Assembly (NCBI GenBank): GCA_040255445.1
Contig: JBDZUZ010000104.1
Coordinates: forward strand, 1-13,237
Source of the DNA: JBDZUZ01 sp040255445
Lineage (GTDB): Bacteria > Planctomycetota > Phycisphaerae > Phycisphaerales > UBA1924
Length of the DNA: 13,237 nt
Reading direction: 5' to 3'
Every line of letters begins with the position of its first letter. Positions within the stretch are counted from its first letter, which is position 1. Of the stretch, positions 5,830 through 12,190 are shown one piece after another. A program made the position numbers and the translations under genes. The notes beneath the pieces were generated by a model that saw only the letters and a list, made by a program, of their open reading frames with translations, did no database searches and was not told the origin of the DNA.

Positions 5830-7275
5830 TCATTGCTTGCGGAAGTGGTCGGGGTGTTCGGTGACGTAGCGCATGAGGCGCGATGAGCGCTCTTCAGGCC
5901 AGATGTCGTTGATGCGGCTGCCCATCTCTTCGAGTTCCTCAAGCTTCCTTCGCGACAGTCGCTTGAGCTGCTTGCGCCGCGTATCGGTATCGAGCGATGG
6001 CGGTGTGTCGCCGAAGAGCGTAATCGCTTCATTGAGGATCGCGGCGACCTCTGTAAGGCCGAGCCGGTCAAAGGCACGCTGAGCATCGGCCCACTGATCG
6101 CCGGAGTCTTCCGAGAAGTACTGCGCGAGGCTGCTGAACTCCATCTCGTACATACAGGTGTGCGCTGCGAAGTACAGCCGCTGCGGCTCTGTCAAGCCGG
6201 CCCATCCGACGACCTCCTTGCGGGCGTCGACGACGATCAACGCATCGCCTGCGCCGAGGCGCTCAGCGAGAACGTGCGCCGCCTTGTCGCGGACAAAGAG
6301 CGATGGGGAGTCCAGATCCGCCCGGATCGTCGCCTCCGCGCGAGGGTACTCCAGGTGCATCATGAAGTCGAGGCAGGCGGCGATCGCCCGGTCGCGCCCA
6401 TCGCCCTCGCCGCGCGCACTGACTTGGCGATGGAGATCGAGGATGCGGTCGAGTTCCACCGGTAACGAGTGTCTCTTCAACGCCTCGATGACATCGCCGA
6501 CATCGGGGCGGTCCGGGTTGAGCACCTCCGGTGAGAGCAGGATGACCGCTGCACGCTCGCGATCCAGCGCAGGAAGGGCGAGCGCCTCTCGGGAGTAGTC
6601 GTCGCCGCTCGGTTGCTTGACACTCTGAGCGAGCACAGAGAACACGGCCTCACGCACGGCGGGCGCCATGTGCCCGTGTCGCCCCGCGGCTCCAAGCGCC
6701 TGGATCAGCTTGCCGCGGAGGAATTGGTCCTCTGATGCGAGCAGAGCGAGGATGGGATCGCGACACTCGTCGCTCGCGATGTGCCCCAACAGTTCCACCG
6801 CGTGGCTTCGGATGCCGTGATCCTTGTGCCCAAGCAACTCGATGGTGCGTGCTGCCGCCTCCGGCGGATGCAGGGGCTTGAGGGCGCTGAGCACGAACTC
6901 GATCGGATACTGATCCGTGGTCAGGTAGTACTTCCGGACGTGGTCCTTCGGGTAGGCGATCTCGAAGCGTGGGTCGCTCAGTGCCGCGATGAGCGCCGGA
7001 GTTGCGGCGGCCCCGAGCGACTCGATCGCGCGCTGTCCGTTCATCGCCCGGTCGAAATCGAGCATGGCTTCGACAACCTCCTTCGGCGTCGATCGGTCGC
7101 TTGCGGTGTTGCTCACCGGTCTCTCCTCGGCAGGTCGTGCGCTGGCGGGTTGCGCCCCCACCGGAGTGAGACGCGTTGGATGGTCGGTCGCGTCCTGCGT
7201 TTTCCGCGCGTACACCACCGCCGCGGCGGCGGCGATGACGAGCACCAACAGCACGATGACGATGGCGATCTTCAT
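5830..7275 (-). CDS. Membrane-anchored HEAT-repeat protein with C-terminal DUF4375/DMP19-like domain (paralogue 2)
   Basis: 481 residues with the same layout as the next gene. Residues 3-22 are a strong hydrophobic helix (IAIVIVLLVLVIAAAAAVVY), then a polar linker to ~65 and a HEAT-like solenoid ~85-345 with clear units such as 'DHGIRSHAVELLGHIAS' (152-168) and 'SPSLFVRDKAAHVLAERLGAG' (323-343). A DUF4375-like domain runs ~362-425 ('QRLYFAAHTCMYEMEFSSLAQYFSEDSGDQWADAQRAFDRLGLTEVAAILNEAITLFG'), then a charged helix, ending 'YVTEHPDHFRKQ'. The DUF4375 match is better here than in paralogue 1. LIAALSDPRF (95-104) is identical to residues 105-114 of paralogue 1. The ATG at 7275 has GGAG at a 7-nt distance, better than its partner, so this may be the leading gene of a two-gene unit. 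DUF4375 also occurs in immunity-like loci, but no toxin is present. Confidence 0.85.
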   Translation of the reverse strand: MKIAIVIVLLVLVIAAAAAVVYARKTQDATDHPTRLTPVGAQPASARPAEERPVSNTASDRSTPKEVVEAMLDFDRAMNGQRAIESLGAAATPALIAALSDPRFEIAYPKDHVRKYYLTTDQYPIEFVLSALKPLHPPEAAARTIELLGHKDHGIRSHAVELLGHIASDECRDPILALLASEDQFLRGKLIQALGAAGRHGHMAPAVREAVFSVLAQSVKQPSGDDYSREALALPALDRERAAVILLSPEVLNPDRPDVGDVIEALKRHSLPVELDRILDLHRQVSARGEGDGRDRAIAACLDFMMHLEYPRAEATIRADLDSPSLFVRDKAAHVLAERLGAGDALIVVDARKEVVGWAGLTEPQRLYFAAHTCMYEMEFSSLAQYFSEDSGDQWADAQRAFDRLGLTEVAAILNEAITLFGDTPPSLDTDTRRKQLKRLSRRKLEELEEMGSRINDIWPEERSSRLMRYVTEHPDHFRKQ

Positions 7276-7323
7276 TGGGCGCTCCGGGAACGGTCGGTGA
7301 GTGTACCGGGGCTTGCGTGACGA

Positions 7324-7373
7324 GTGCGCCTAGCCCACAGGTGTGGCCGGAGGACCGGCCAAACCTGTGCCAC
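7324..7373 (-). repeat. Palindromic intergenic repeat, copy D
   Basis: 50 nt, with arms CCACAGGTGTGGCCG and CGGCCAAACCTGTG as in copy B. In minus orientation it lies 23 nt beyond the ssrA terminator and upstream of the HEAT/DUF4375 gene at 7275. The tail is changed to CTAGGCGCAC. Together with copies B and C it brackets both HEAT/DUF4375 genes. Confidence 0.85.
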
Positions 7374-7396
7374 GAAGGAGACAACCCCAAAACGCA

Positions 7397-7428
7397 CCAA
7401 GCCCGACGGCGTGGGCCGTCGGGCTTGG
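7397..7428 (-). terminator. Rho-independent terminator of ssrA
   Basis: A perfect 14-bp stem (CCAAGCCCGACGGC with its complement) closes a 4-nt loop. On the minus strand it is followed by TGCGTTTTGGGG, a short T-run. It starts 10 nt past the mature 3' end of the tmRNA, the normal place for its terminator. Confidence 0.88.
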
Positions 7429-7438
7429 GAGTTGAAAG

Positions 7439-7787
7439 TGGAGCCGCGGGGAATCGAACCCCGGTCCCGTTGCAGTCAGAGCGATGCCTCTACGCGTGTG
7501 TCCGACGGATTGATCTCAACCAGGACAACGGGCGTCGGCGCCCTTCATCCTGGTCCAGTCCCCGGTGTTGTCTCGCAGCTGACCCCCGCGGACGGCGGAT
7601 CTCTGCCAGCCTGATGTCTTCGATCTACGCCCTATCAGGCGTGAGACATAGATCGTGCAGCCGTATTAGGCCGCAAGAGCGAAAGGACGCTCAGCAATTA
7701 ATGTGTTGCATACTTTTTACGAGGCCAGCATGCTCCTCGACGCGCCACATCGTTCCTTCCCTGCCCGGTCGAATCCAGATCGGCCCC
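7439..7787 (-). ncRNA. ssrA: Transfer-messenger RNA (tmRNA), one-piece form
   Basis: About 349 nt. It rescues stalled ribosomes by acting first as alanine tRNA and then as the template for a degradation tag. The 5' end GGGGCCG (7787-7781) pairs with the 3' CGGCUCC to form the acceptor stem, including the G-U pair typical of alanine identity. 'GAUCUGGAUUCGAC' after the 5' stem and a T-arm CGGGG-UUCGAUU-CCCCG near the 3' end are diagnostic. After the tag, GAUCUA...UAGAUC forms the helix behind the stop codon, and pseudoknot-type stems follow. The discriminator A at 7439 is followed by CUU, so the terminal CCA is not encoded and must be added enzymatically. A candidate -10 (TAGAAT, 7836-7831) would give a 5' leader of about 37 nt for RNase P to remove; I see no good -35. 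A clear terminator follows. Confidence 0.96.
7666..7695 (-). other. tmRNA tag reading frame, peptide AERPFALAA
   Basis: The resume codon GCU (7695-7693) follows 'GUAAAAAGUAUGCAACACAUUAAUU', which matches the layout ahead of the E. coli resume codon. The frame reads A-E-R-P-F-A-L-A-A then UAA. The ALAA end is the usual signal read by ClpXP-type proteases. The 'ERP' part in place of the common N-D-E or E-E-N acidic stretch is unusual. Confidence 0.85.
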
Positions 7788-7944
7788 AGTTGTCAAAGAA
7801 CACGCCCGCGGGCTGAGCACGCGATCAGGGATTCTACGCACGCCGCCCGAGCCGGGTTCGCCTGATCGGACCTTTGCCGCCCCGCCCCGGCAACGCCCCA
7901 GATGGCCGCGCCGCCCGGCCGCGGCCGCCGAATACGCTTCGGTC

Positions 7945-8757
7945 ATGAACGATTCTCAACGCGTCGCCGTCATCCTCCCCGCGGCGGGCGCCTCGCGGCG
8001 CTACACGCAGGCCGGCGGCCTCCGCTCCAAGCTCGATGAGGACCTGGGCGGCAAGCCCGTCCTCCAGCGGACCATCGAACTCTTCACCAAGCACGACCTG
8101 GTCACATCGATCATCGTCGCGGGCCCGCACGAGGACGAGGCGTGGACCGAATTCATGGAGCAGCACGGCGACCGCATGGGCCTGCTGGGGGCGAAGGTCT
8201 GCCGCGGCGGGGTGACGCACCGGTACGAGACGGTCCGCAACGCGCTCGAACACGTGCCCGAGGATGCCACGCACATCGCGGTGCACGATGCCGCGCGCCC
8301 GTGCACGCCGGTTGATCTGATCGACCGCGTCTTCGATGCCGCGCGGCGGCACGGCGCAGCGATCCCCGCGGTCGAAGTGGGCGACACGCTCAAGCGGGTC
8401 GTCGAGACCGAAGAGACGGACCAAGGCGAGGACGACCCCGCCGCGGCGATTCTCGGATTGACGCCGAAGGCGGGCGCGAAGCTGCGGGTGGTCGAGAAGA
8501 CGGTGGACCGCGCCGGGCTGGTCATGGTGCAGACGCCGCAGGTCTTCGAGGCGGGGCTGCTGCGGCGGGCGTATCAGCAGACCGACCTGACGAGCACAGA
8601 CGATGCCGCGCTGATCGAGCGGATGGGGGAGCGGGTGGCGGTGGTCGAGGGCGATGTCCGCAACATCAAGATCACGCGGCCGGGGGATATCGAGCTGGCG
8701 CGGCACATCATGGGTGTGCGCGGTCCGGCGGAGCGGCCGACTCACAAGCGATTTTGA
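7945..8757 (+). CDS. ispD: 2-C-methyl-D-erythritol 4-phosphate cytidylyltransferase
   Basis: 270 residues, somewhat longer than the usual ~230. It joins CTP to methylerythritol phosphate in the cytoplasm, third step of the non-mevalonate isoprenoid pathway. The nucleotide-binding loop P12-A-A-G-A-S-R-R19 and K29 correspond to E. coli R20 and K27; H-D115-A-A-R-P holds the metal-binding Asp (E. coli D106); V-D-R189, T197-P-Q and K242 (in 'NIKITRPGDIELA') match R157, T165 and K213. All catalytic positions are therefore kept. Between D115 and R189 there are about 23 extra residues, centred on 'EETDQGEDDPAAAILGLTPKAG', in the region of the arm used for dimer contact. No ribosome site is seen before ATG 7945. 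The next gene begins directly after the stop. Confidence 0.93.
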   Translation: MNDSQRVAVILPAAGASRRYTQAGGLRSKLDEDLGGKPVLQRTIELFTKHDLVTSIIVAGPHEDEAWTEFMEQHGDRMGLLGAKVCRGGVTHRYETVRNALEHVPEDATHIAVHDAARPCTPVDLIDRVFDAARRHGAAIPAVEVGDTLKRVVETEETDQGEDDPAAAILGLTPKAGAKLRVVEKTVDRAGLVMVQTPQVFEAGLLRRAYQQTDLTSTDDAALIERMGERVAVVEGDVRNIKITRPGDIELARHIMGVRGPAERPTHKRF

Positions 8758-9060
8758 ATGGGTGGTGCGATGCAGAGGAAGGGGGCGGCCGAGCTGCGCG
8801 CGAAGATGGTGCATGCGGTCGGTGTTGCGCCGATCGCGATTGCGACAACGATCCTGCTGCTCAGTCTGGACATCATCCCGACGCCGGGGTCAGATCGGGG
8901 AGTGGCGATCGTCATCGACCTTGCCGCGATTGGCGCCTGCATGATGCTGCTTTACCTGGTGCTGCTTGTTGTGTTTCGCGTATTCACGCGCACGACGATC
9001 GCGGTGTTGCTGGGCTGGGTCTGCATGGCATTGATCTGGGCGTGGCATGGCCTGGCTTAG
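8758..9060 (+). CDS. Small membrane protein, three predicted helices, unknown function
   Basis: 100 residues. Three hydrophobic segments are clear: about 22-40 (VAPIAIATTILLLSLDIIP), 48-72 (VAIVIDLAAIGACMMLLYLVLLVVF) and 79-97 (TIAVLLGWVCMALIWAWHG). The first ATG directly abuts the ispD stop codon (TGA-ATG), so it is probably translated by coupling with ispD; a second ATG at 8770, preceded by GGTGG, would shorten the N-terminus by four residues. No recognised family. The N-terminus is Lys/Arg-rich, which suggests it faces the cytoplasm. Membrane pattern and tight spacing make it a likely real gene; a link to isoprenoid synthesis is only a guess. Confidence 0.7.
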   Translation: MGGAMQRKGAAELRAKMVHAVGVAPIAIATTILLLSLDIIPTPGSDRGVAIVIDLAAIGACMMLLYLVLLVVFRVFTRTTIAVLLGWVCMALIWAWHGLA

Positions 9061-9163
9061 TGCCGTGTAGCGACGTCCGGAGGCTTGAGGAACGGCGCCT
9101 GAAGATCGGTAGAGCCAGTGTGTCGCCCTCTTCGAGGGCTTCGAGTTTCTCTTGGACTGCAAA

Positions 9164-9199
9164 CCCAGGGCTTGGCGGCGTTGCCGCCGGCGCCCTGGG
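9164..9199. other. Strong two-part hairpin in the gap between two gene ends
   Basis: CCCAGGGC (9164-9171) pairs with GCCCTGGG (9192-9199), and inside it GGCGGC pairs with GCCGCC over a 3-nt loop. The 303-nt gap 9061-9363 lies between a plus gene and the end of lexA and contains no convincing gene. A second CCTGGG follows at about 9218. It may be part of a decayed dispersed element, a small RNA or a two-way transcription barrier; I cannot tell which. Confidence 0.4.
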
Positions 9200-9287
9200 C
9201 AACGCGCTTACGCCCCTCCTGGGCTTGAGAACCACACAGTGCGCCAAGGTCTGGGGCGTACTTGCCGAGCGATCTGCGAGACTCCCC

Positions 9288-9327
9288 AAAACAAACCGCG
9301 GCGGCGCTCCGGAGAACGCCGCCGCGG
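9288..9327 (-). terminator. Rho-independent terminator of lexA
   Basis: CCGCGGCGGCG (9296-9306) pairs perfectly with CGCCGCCGCGG (9317-9327) over a 10-nt loop. On the minus strand it is followed by TTTGTTTT. It lies 37 nt past the lexA stop codon. Confidence 0.88.
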
Positions 9328-9363
9328 GGGACGATCAATTCAGATGTCGAGTCTCGGTGCGCG

Positions 9364-9984
9364 TCAGCGGCCGTAGCGGCGGACGACGCCCTTGACGATG
9401 CCCTGCACCTGGCAGAACTTCACCCGGATCGGGTCGAAGGTTGGGTTGGCCGGCTGCAGGCGGATGTGGTCGTCTTCCTTGAAGAAGGTCTTGAGCGTGG
9501 TCGAGCCATCGGGCAGGAGGGCGACGACTTTGTCGCCGTTCTGGGCGACCTGGGTGCGCTCGATCAGGACGAAGTCGCCGTCGAGTATCCCCTCATCGCG
9601 CATCGACTCGCCCTCGACCTTGAGCGCGAAGGTGGAGTTCTGGCGGCCGGGGGCGGGGCTGAGTACGTCGGCCAGGTCGATCTCGTCGGTGTCGGAGACG
9701 CGCTCTATCGGATTCCCAGCGGCGATCTTGCCGACCAGCGGGAAGCGGAGCGGGCGGGCCTCATCGGGGACGGCGATCCCCTCAGCGATCGACAAAGAGC
9801 GTGCCTTGTTCGGCTCGCGGATGAGCGCGCCCTTCTTGATCAGCGCTTCCACGTGCTCGAAGACGGTCACTTTGCTCACGCCGATCTCGTCCGCGAGTTC
9901 CTGCATCGTCGGCGAGTAGCCCCGACGGACGCGGTAGTCCCGGATCAACTGAAGGATGCGCAGCTGCTTGGGCGTGAGATTCAT
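9364..9984 (-). CDS. lexA: SOS response repressor LexA
   Basis: 206 residues, the standard size. It represses DNA-damage genes and inactivates itself by RecA-stimulated cleavage. The N-terminal winged helix-turn-helix spans ~1-65 (S24-P-T-M-Q-E-L-A-D-E-I-G-V-S-K-V-T-V-F-E-H-V). The cleavage bond is A89-G90 in 'GKIAAGNPI'; the catalytic pair is S127 (G-E-S-M-R-D) and K165 (T-L-K). The frame stays open upstream to 10143, but the 53 extra residues are Arg/Ser/Pro-rich and not LexA-like. ATG 9984 is preceded by AGGAAGG at 6 nt, which fixes the start. The recognition helix differs from the E. coli form, so operator sequences may differ; I could not identify a self-operator. An unrecognised frame on the same strand runs 203 nt into this gene. 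Confidence 0.95.
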   Translation of the reverse strand: MNLTPKQLRILQLIRDYRVRRGYSPTMQELADEIGVSKVTVFEHVEALIKKGALIREPNKARSLSIAEGIAVPDEARPLRFPLVGKIAAGNPIERVSDTDEIDLADVLSPAPGRQNSTFALKVEGESMRDEGILDGDFVLIERTQVAQNGDKVVALLPDGSTTLKTFFKEDDHIRLQPANPTFDPIRVKFCQVQGIVKGVVRRYGR

Positions 9985-10555
9985 GAGTGGCCTTCCTCTC
10001 CGTGGGGAGCGAACCGGATTCGAAACCGATGCGGGGCGCGAACGCCGCCGCGATGCTGTGTGACACCGGGAACAGCTCGGCGGCACGCGCCGCCAGCCTG
10101 TCGGCCGGATGATGTGGTGTGATGTCGTGCGTTGGGAGGCCACGCCGCCGCGGCGGGCCGCCCGCTGTCACCAATCCCTCTGACAACCCCTCCAAACCGG
10201 CCAGGTGCGTTTCCGCCCCGTCCGGGTGAGACCCCAACAGATCGAGCGCGGCGTTGGCCGCCTCGACCGCGGCCCGCTGCGCTGCGAGCACCCGCGCCAT
10301 CGCCGGCGCAGCGTTCGGGAAGGCGGAGTCGTCCTCCGTCTCGAACGCCAGCCGCGCTTCGCGGACCGAACGCGGCGCCGCATCGCGGAACACCAGCCGC
10401 GTGATCATCTCGAAAGCGCCCGAACCAAACGCGGCCGCGATTCCGCCGGATCGGCGCTCGCGTCCGCGGACCGGCACGGCCTCGCGAACGAATTCACCGC
10501 CCGGTCCCAACTTCACGAGTGCTGCTTCTGCCTGACGCATGACTCGTTTCCCCAT
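9782..10555 (-). CDS. Unrecognised protein upstream of and overlapping lexA
   Basis: From ATG 10555 the frame gives 257 residues; ATG 10540 (five residues later) and GTG 10633 are alternatives, none with a strong ribosome site. Residues ~6-130 look like a real protein: 'RQAEAALVKLGPGGEFVREAVPVRG', 'GGIAAAFGSGAFEMITRLVFRDAAP' and an Ala/Glu-rich helix 'AMARVLAAQRAAVEAANAALDLLG'. Third codon positions are strongly GC-rich up to the lexA start, supporting coding. The last ~67 residues lie inside lexA in another frame and look like a shadow translation (Arg/Ala/Pro/Gly-rich). Bacterial genes rarely overlap by 203 nt, so the functional protein may end earlier in relatives, or a frameshift may have removed its stop. 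No signal peptide or membrane segment. It matches no family I know; a candidate promoter lies just upstream. Confidence 0.5.
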   Translation of the reverse strand: MGKRVMRQAEAALVKLGPGGEFVREAVPVRGRERRSGGIAAAFGSGAFEMITRLVFRDAAPRSVREARLAFETEDDSAFPNAAPAMARVLAAQRAAVEAANAALDLLGSHPDGAETHLAGLEGLSEGLVTAGGPPRRRGLPTHDITPHHPADRLAARAAELFPVSHSIAAAFAPRIGFESGSLPTERKATHESHAQAAAHPSVDPGLPRPSGLLADDAGTRGRDRREQSDRLRARGSADQEGRAHPRAEQGTLFVDR

Positions 10556-10669
10556 CCATGTCTTCTGAACACCGCGCCGATGCGCCTCCGCTTCTCGGCA
10601 CTTGTTCGTGCTCTCGTGCGACGCCTCCTGCACCGCACCCGATCAGTCGTCGTTCCGACCGTTCGGGAT

Positions 10670-10698
10670 ACACTAGCCTGACAAGCCCAACACGGCAA
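10670..10698 (-). promoter_or_regulatory. Candidate sigma70-type promoter upstream of the unrecognised gene and lexA
   Basis: On the minus strand TTGCCG (10698-10693) and TAGTGT (10675-10670) are 17 nt apart, giving a start near 10663. It points toward the gene at 10555/10633 and lexA. The -35 lies within a partial dyad, CCAACA...TGTTGG, which could be an operator. There is no other gene in 10634-10841, which also holds C- and G-runs but no convincing dprA terminator. Confidence 0.4.
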
Positions 10699-10841
10699 GG
10701 GTTTTGTTGGCCCTCGGCGAAAGATTTTCGGGGGACGTTGGGGCACGGTTCCGAGAACGGCCCTGCAATCGGGGGATTTGATCACCCCCGCCACCCCGAA
10801 ACGACCCCAAAAACCGCGTTGCCGCCCTGCAAAGGGGGTTT

Positions 10842-12113
10842 TCAGGATCCCGAACCCCCGCCACGCCCCCCACGCTCCCCGCGCCCGCCACCCCCCGAAC
10901 GCCGCAGCCGCCCGCCCTCCCGGGTCACCCGCTTCTGGATCTCCAGCATCGTGACCTGGGCGAAGAGCTTCGCGGCATCAAGCCCGGTCACTTCCGCGAG
11001 CTCATCGAGCGTCCGCGGCTCGGCGAGCGCTTCGAGGATCGCAGCGCCTTCGGGTGTGGTCGGCAGCGATGGTGTCGGCGCGGCAGCGCTCGCGGGTGCG
11101 AAGAGTCCGCCCGCATCGTCGGCGGCGGCCGGCGTGTAGCGCGCGGCGTGCGTCTGGTGGTGCTGGTGCCAGCCGGGTTGTTCGAGCAGCGCGAGGACAT
11201 CGCCGGGATCGGTGATGAGCATCGCGCCGCCGGCTTTGAGCAGCTCGAGCGTGCCCTTGCTGGCAGGCGAATCGACGCGGCCGGGCAGGGCCATGACCTC
11301 GCGGCCGTGCTCTTCCGCCGCCTGCCGCGCCGTGATGAGCGCTCCGGATTTCTCGCTGGCCTCGATCACGATCACACCGAGCGACAGGCCGGAGATGATG
11401 CGGTTGCGGGCGGGGAAGTTCTCGGCGGTGGGGGGCGTGCGGACGGGCAATTCGCTGATGATCGCGCCGCCGTCCTCCGCGACGATACGGTCGAAGAGAT
11501 CGGCGTTTTCCGGCGGGTAGGCGTGGGCGAGGCCGCAGCCCAGCACGGCGACGGTGCGGCCCTTGATCCGCAGGGAGCCGCGGTGTGCAGCGCTGTCGAT
11601 GCCGCGGGCTCCGCCGGAGATGATCGTGAGCCCGGCCTGGGCGAGCACGCCGGCGAAGCGTTCGCTCTGCTCGATGCCGTAGGCCGAGCACTTGCGGGAG
11701 CCGACGATCGCGACGGGGAAGCGATCGGCGGCGGCGGGATCGAGCCGCCCGCGGATGTAGAGCACGGGCGGGCAGTCGGGGATCTGCGTGAGGAGCGCGG
11801 GGTACTCGGCATCGCCCCAGCCGATGATGCGGGCGCCGATCTTCGCCGCGGCGTCGAGTTCTTCGGCCGCGGCGGATTCGGCCTCGCGGAGTCGGGCCGC
11901 CATGGTCGCTGCGCGGCTCTCGTTCACGCGGCAGAACTGGCGGAGCGCGGCGGGACTGGCGCGGCAGGCATCGGCGCCGAGGCCGTCGACCAGGCGGCGG
12001 ATGAGTTTGGGGCCAAGGCCGGGCGTGAGCGTGAGTTGCAGCAGGCCGCGGGCGTCGGGCGCGGCGGCCTGTGGTGCGGGAGTGGCGACGGTGTCGGGCG
12101 GATCAGCGGGCAT
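10842..12113 (-). CDS. dprA: DNA-processing protein DprA (Smf)
   Basis: 423 residues. DprA binds incoming single-stranded DNA during natural transformation and loads RecA onto it. Domains: N-terminal helix-hairpin/SAM-like region ~22-75 (LTLTPGLGPKLIRRLV); the Rossmann-type core ~95-310 with 'VAIVGSRKCSAYG' (134-146), 'SGGARGIDSAAHRGSL' (166-181), 'FPARNRIISGLS' (233-244), 'GALITARQAAEEHGREVMALPG' (257-278) and the 'SKGTLELLKAGGAMLI' strand (285-300); then a Pro/Ala linker and a C-terminal winged helix ~353-405 (DML1-like). A Gly/Arg/Ser tail (407-423) is extra and could add nucleic-acid affinity. The start at 12113 is the only sensible one; its ribosome site is weak. It lies 77 nt downstream of a lipoprotein gene on the same strand. 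The core match is certain. Confidence 0.96.
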   Translation of the reverse strand: MPADPPDTVATPAPQAAAPDARGLLQLTLTPGLGPKLIRRLVDGLGADACRASPAALRQFCRVNESRAATMAARLREAESAAAEELDAAAKIGARIIGWGDAEYPALLTQIPDCPPVLYIRGRLDPAAADRFPVAIVGSRKCSAYGIEQSERFAGVLAQAGLTIISGGARGIDSAAHRGSLRIKGRTVAVLGCGLAHAYPPENADLFDRIVAEDGGAIISELPVRTPPTAENFPARNRIISGLSLGVIVIEASEKSGALITARQAAEEHGREVMALPGRVDSPASKGTLELLKAGGAMLITDPGDVLALLEQPGWHQHHQTHAARYTPAAADDAGGLFAPASAAAPTPSLPTTPEGAAILEALAEPRTLDELAEVTGLDAAKLFAQVTMLEIQKRVTREGGRLRRSGGGGRGERGGRGGGSGS

Positions 12114-12190
12114 GGGCGGCCATGGTACAGCCCAATCAGGATCCGTACAGGGTCATTTCGCGCAGGTGAGCCCCGTTGCGGCCGCCGGGA

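Noticed and set aside
3453..7373. The palindromic repeats as integron attC sites, with genes between them as cassettes
   Set aside because: Copies A and C contain GTTGGGC, which fits GTTRRRY, and lie just after genes. But the opposite end lacks the RYYYAAC partner, copies B and D do not keep the core, the genes are not all in one orientation, and no integrase is visible.
7788..7793. TTGACA directly before the tmRNA 5' end on minus as a -35 box
   Set aside because: It lies about 1-6 nt upstream of the mature 5' end, too close to drive this RNA; more likely part of the leader removed by RNase P.
7275..7865. Plus-strand open frame across the ssrA region
   Set aside because: It is the complement of a structurally confirmed tmRNA gene and its terminator, with no protein-like features.
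9985..10143. N-terminal extension of LexA to the upstream start at 10143
   Set aside because: The extra 53 residues are Arg/Ser/Pro-rich and lie in the coding region of another frame; a good ribosome site fixes the start at 9984, which gives the normal LexA length.
10769..10791. GGGGG...CCCCC dyad as the dprA terminator
   Set aside because: The stem is a simple G/C run with no T-tract in the minus direction and lies about 50 nt beyond the stop; insufficient support.
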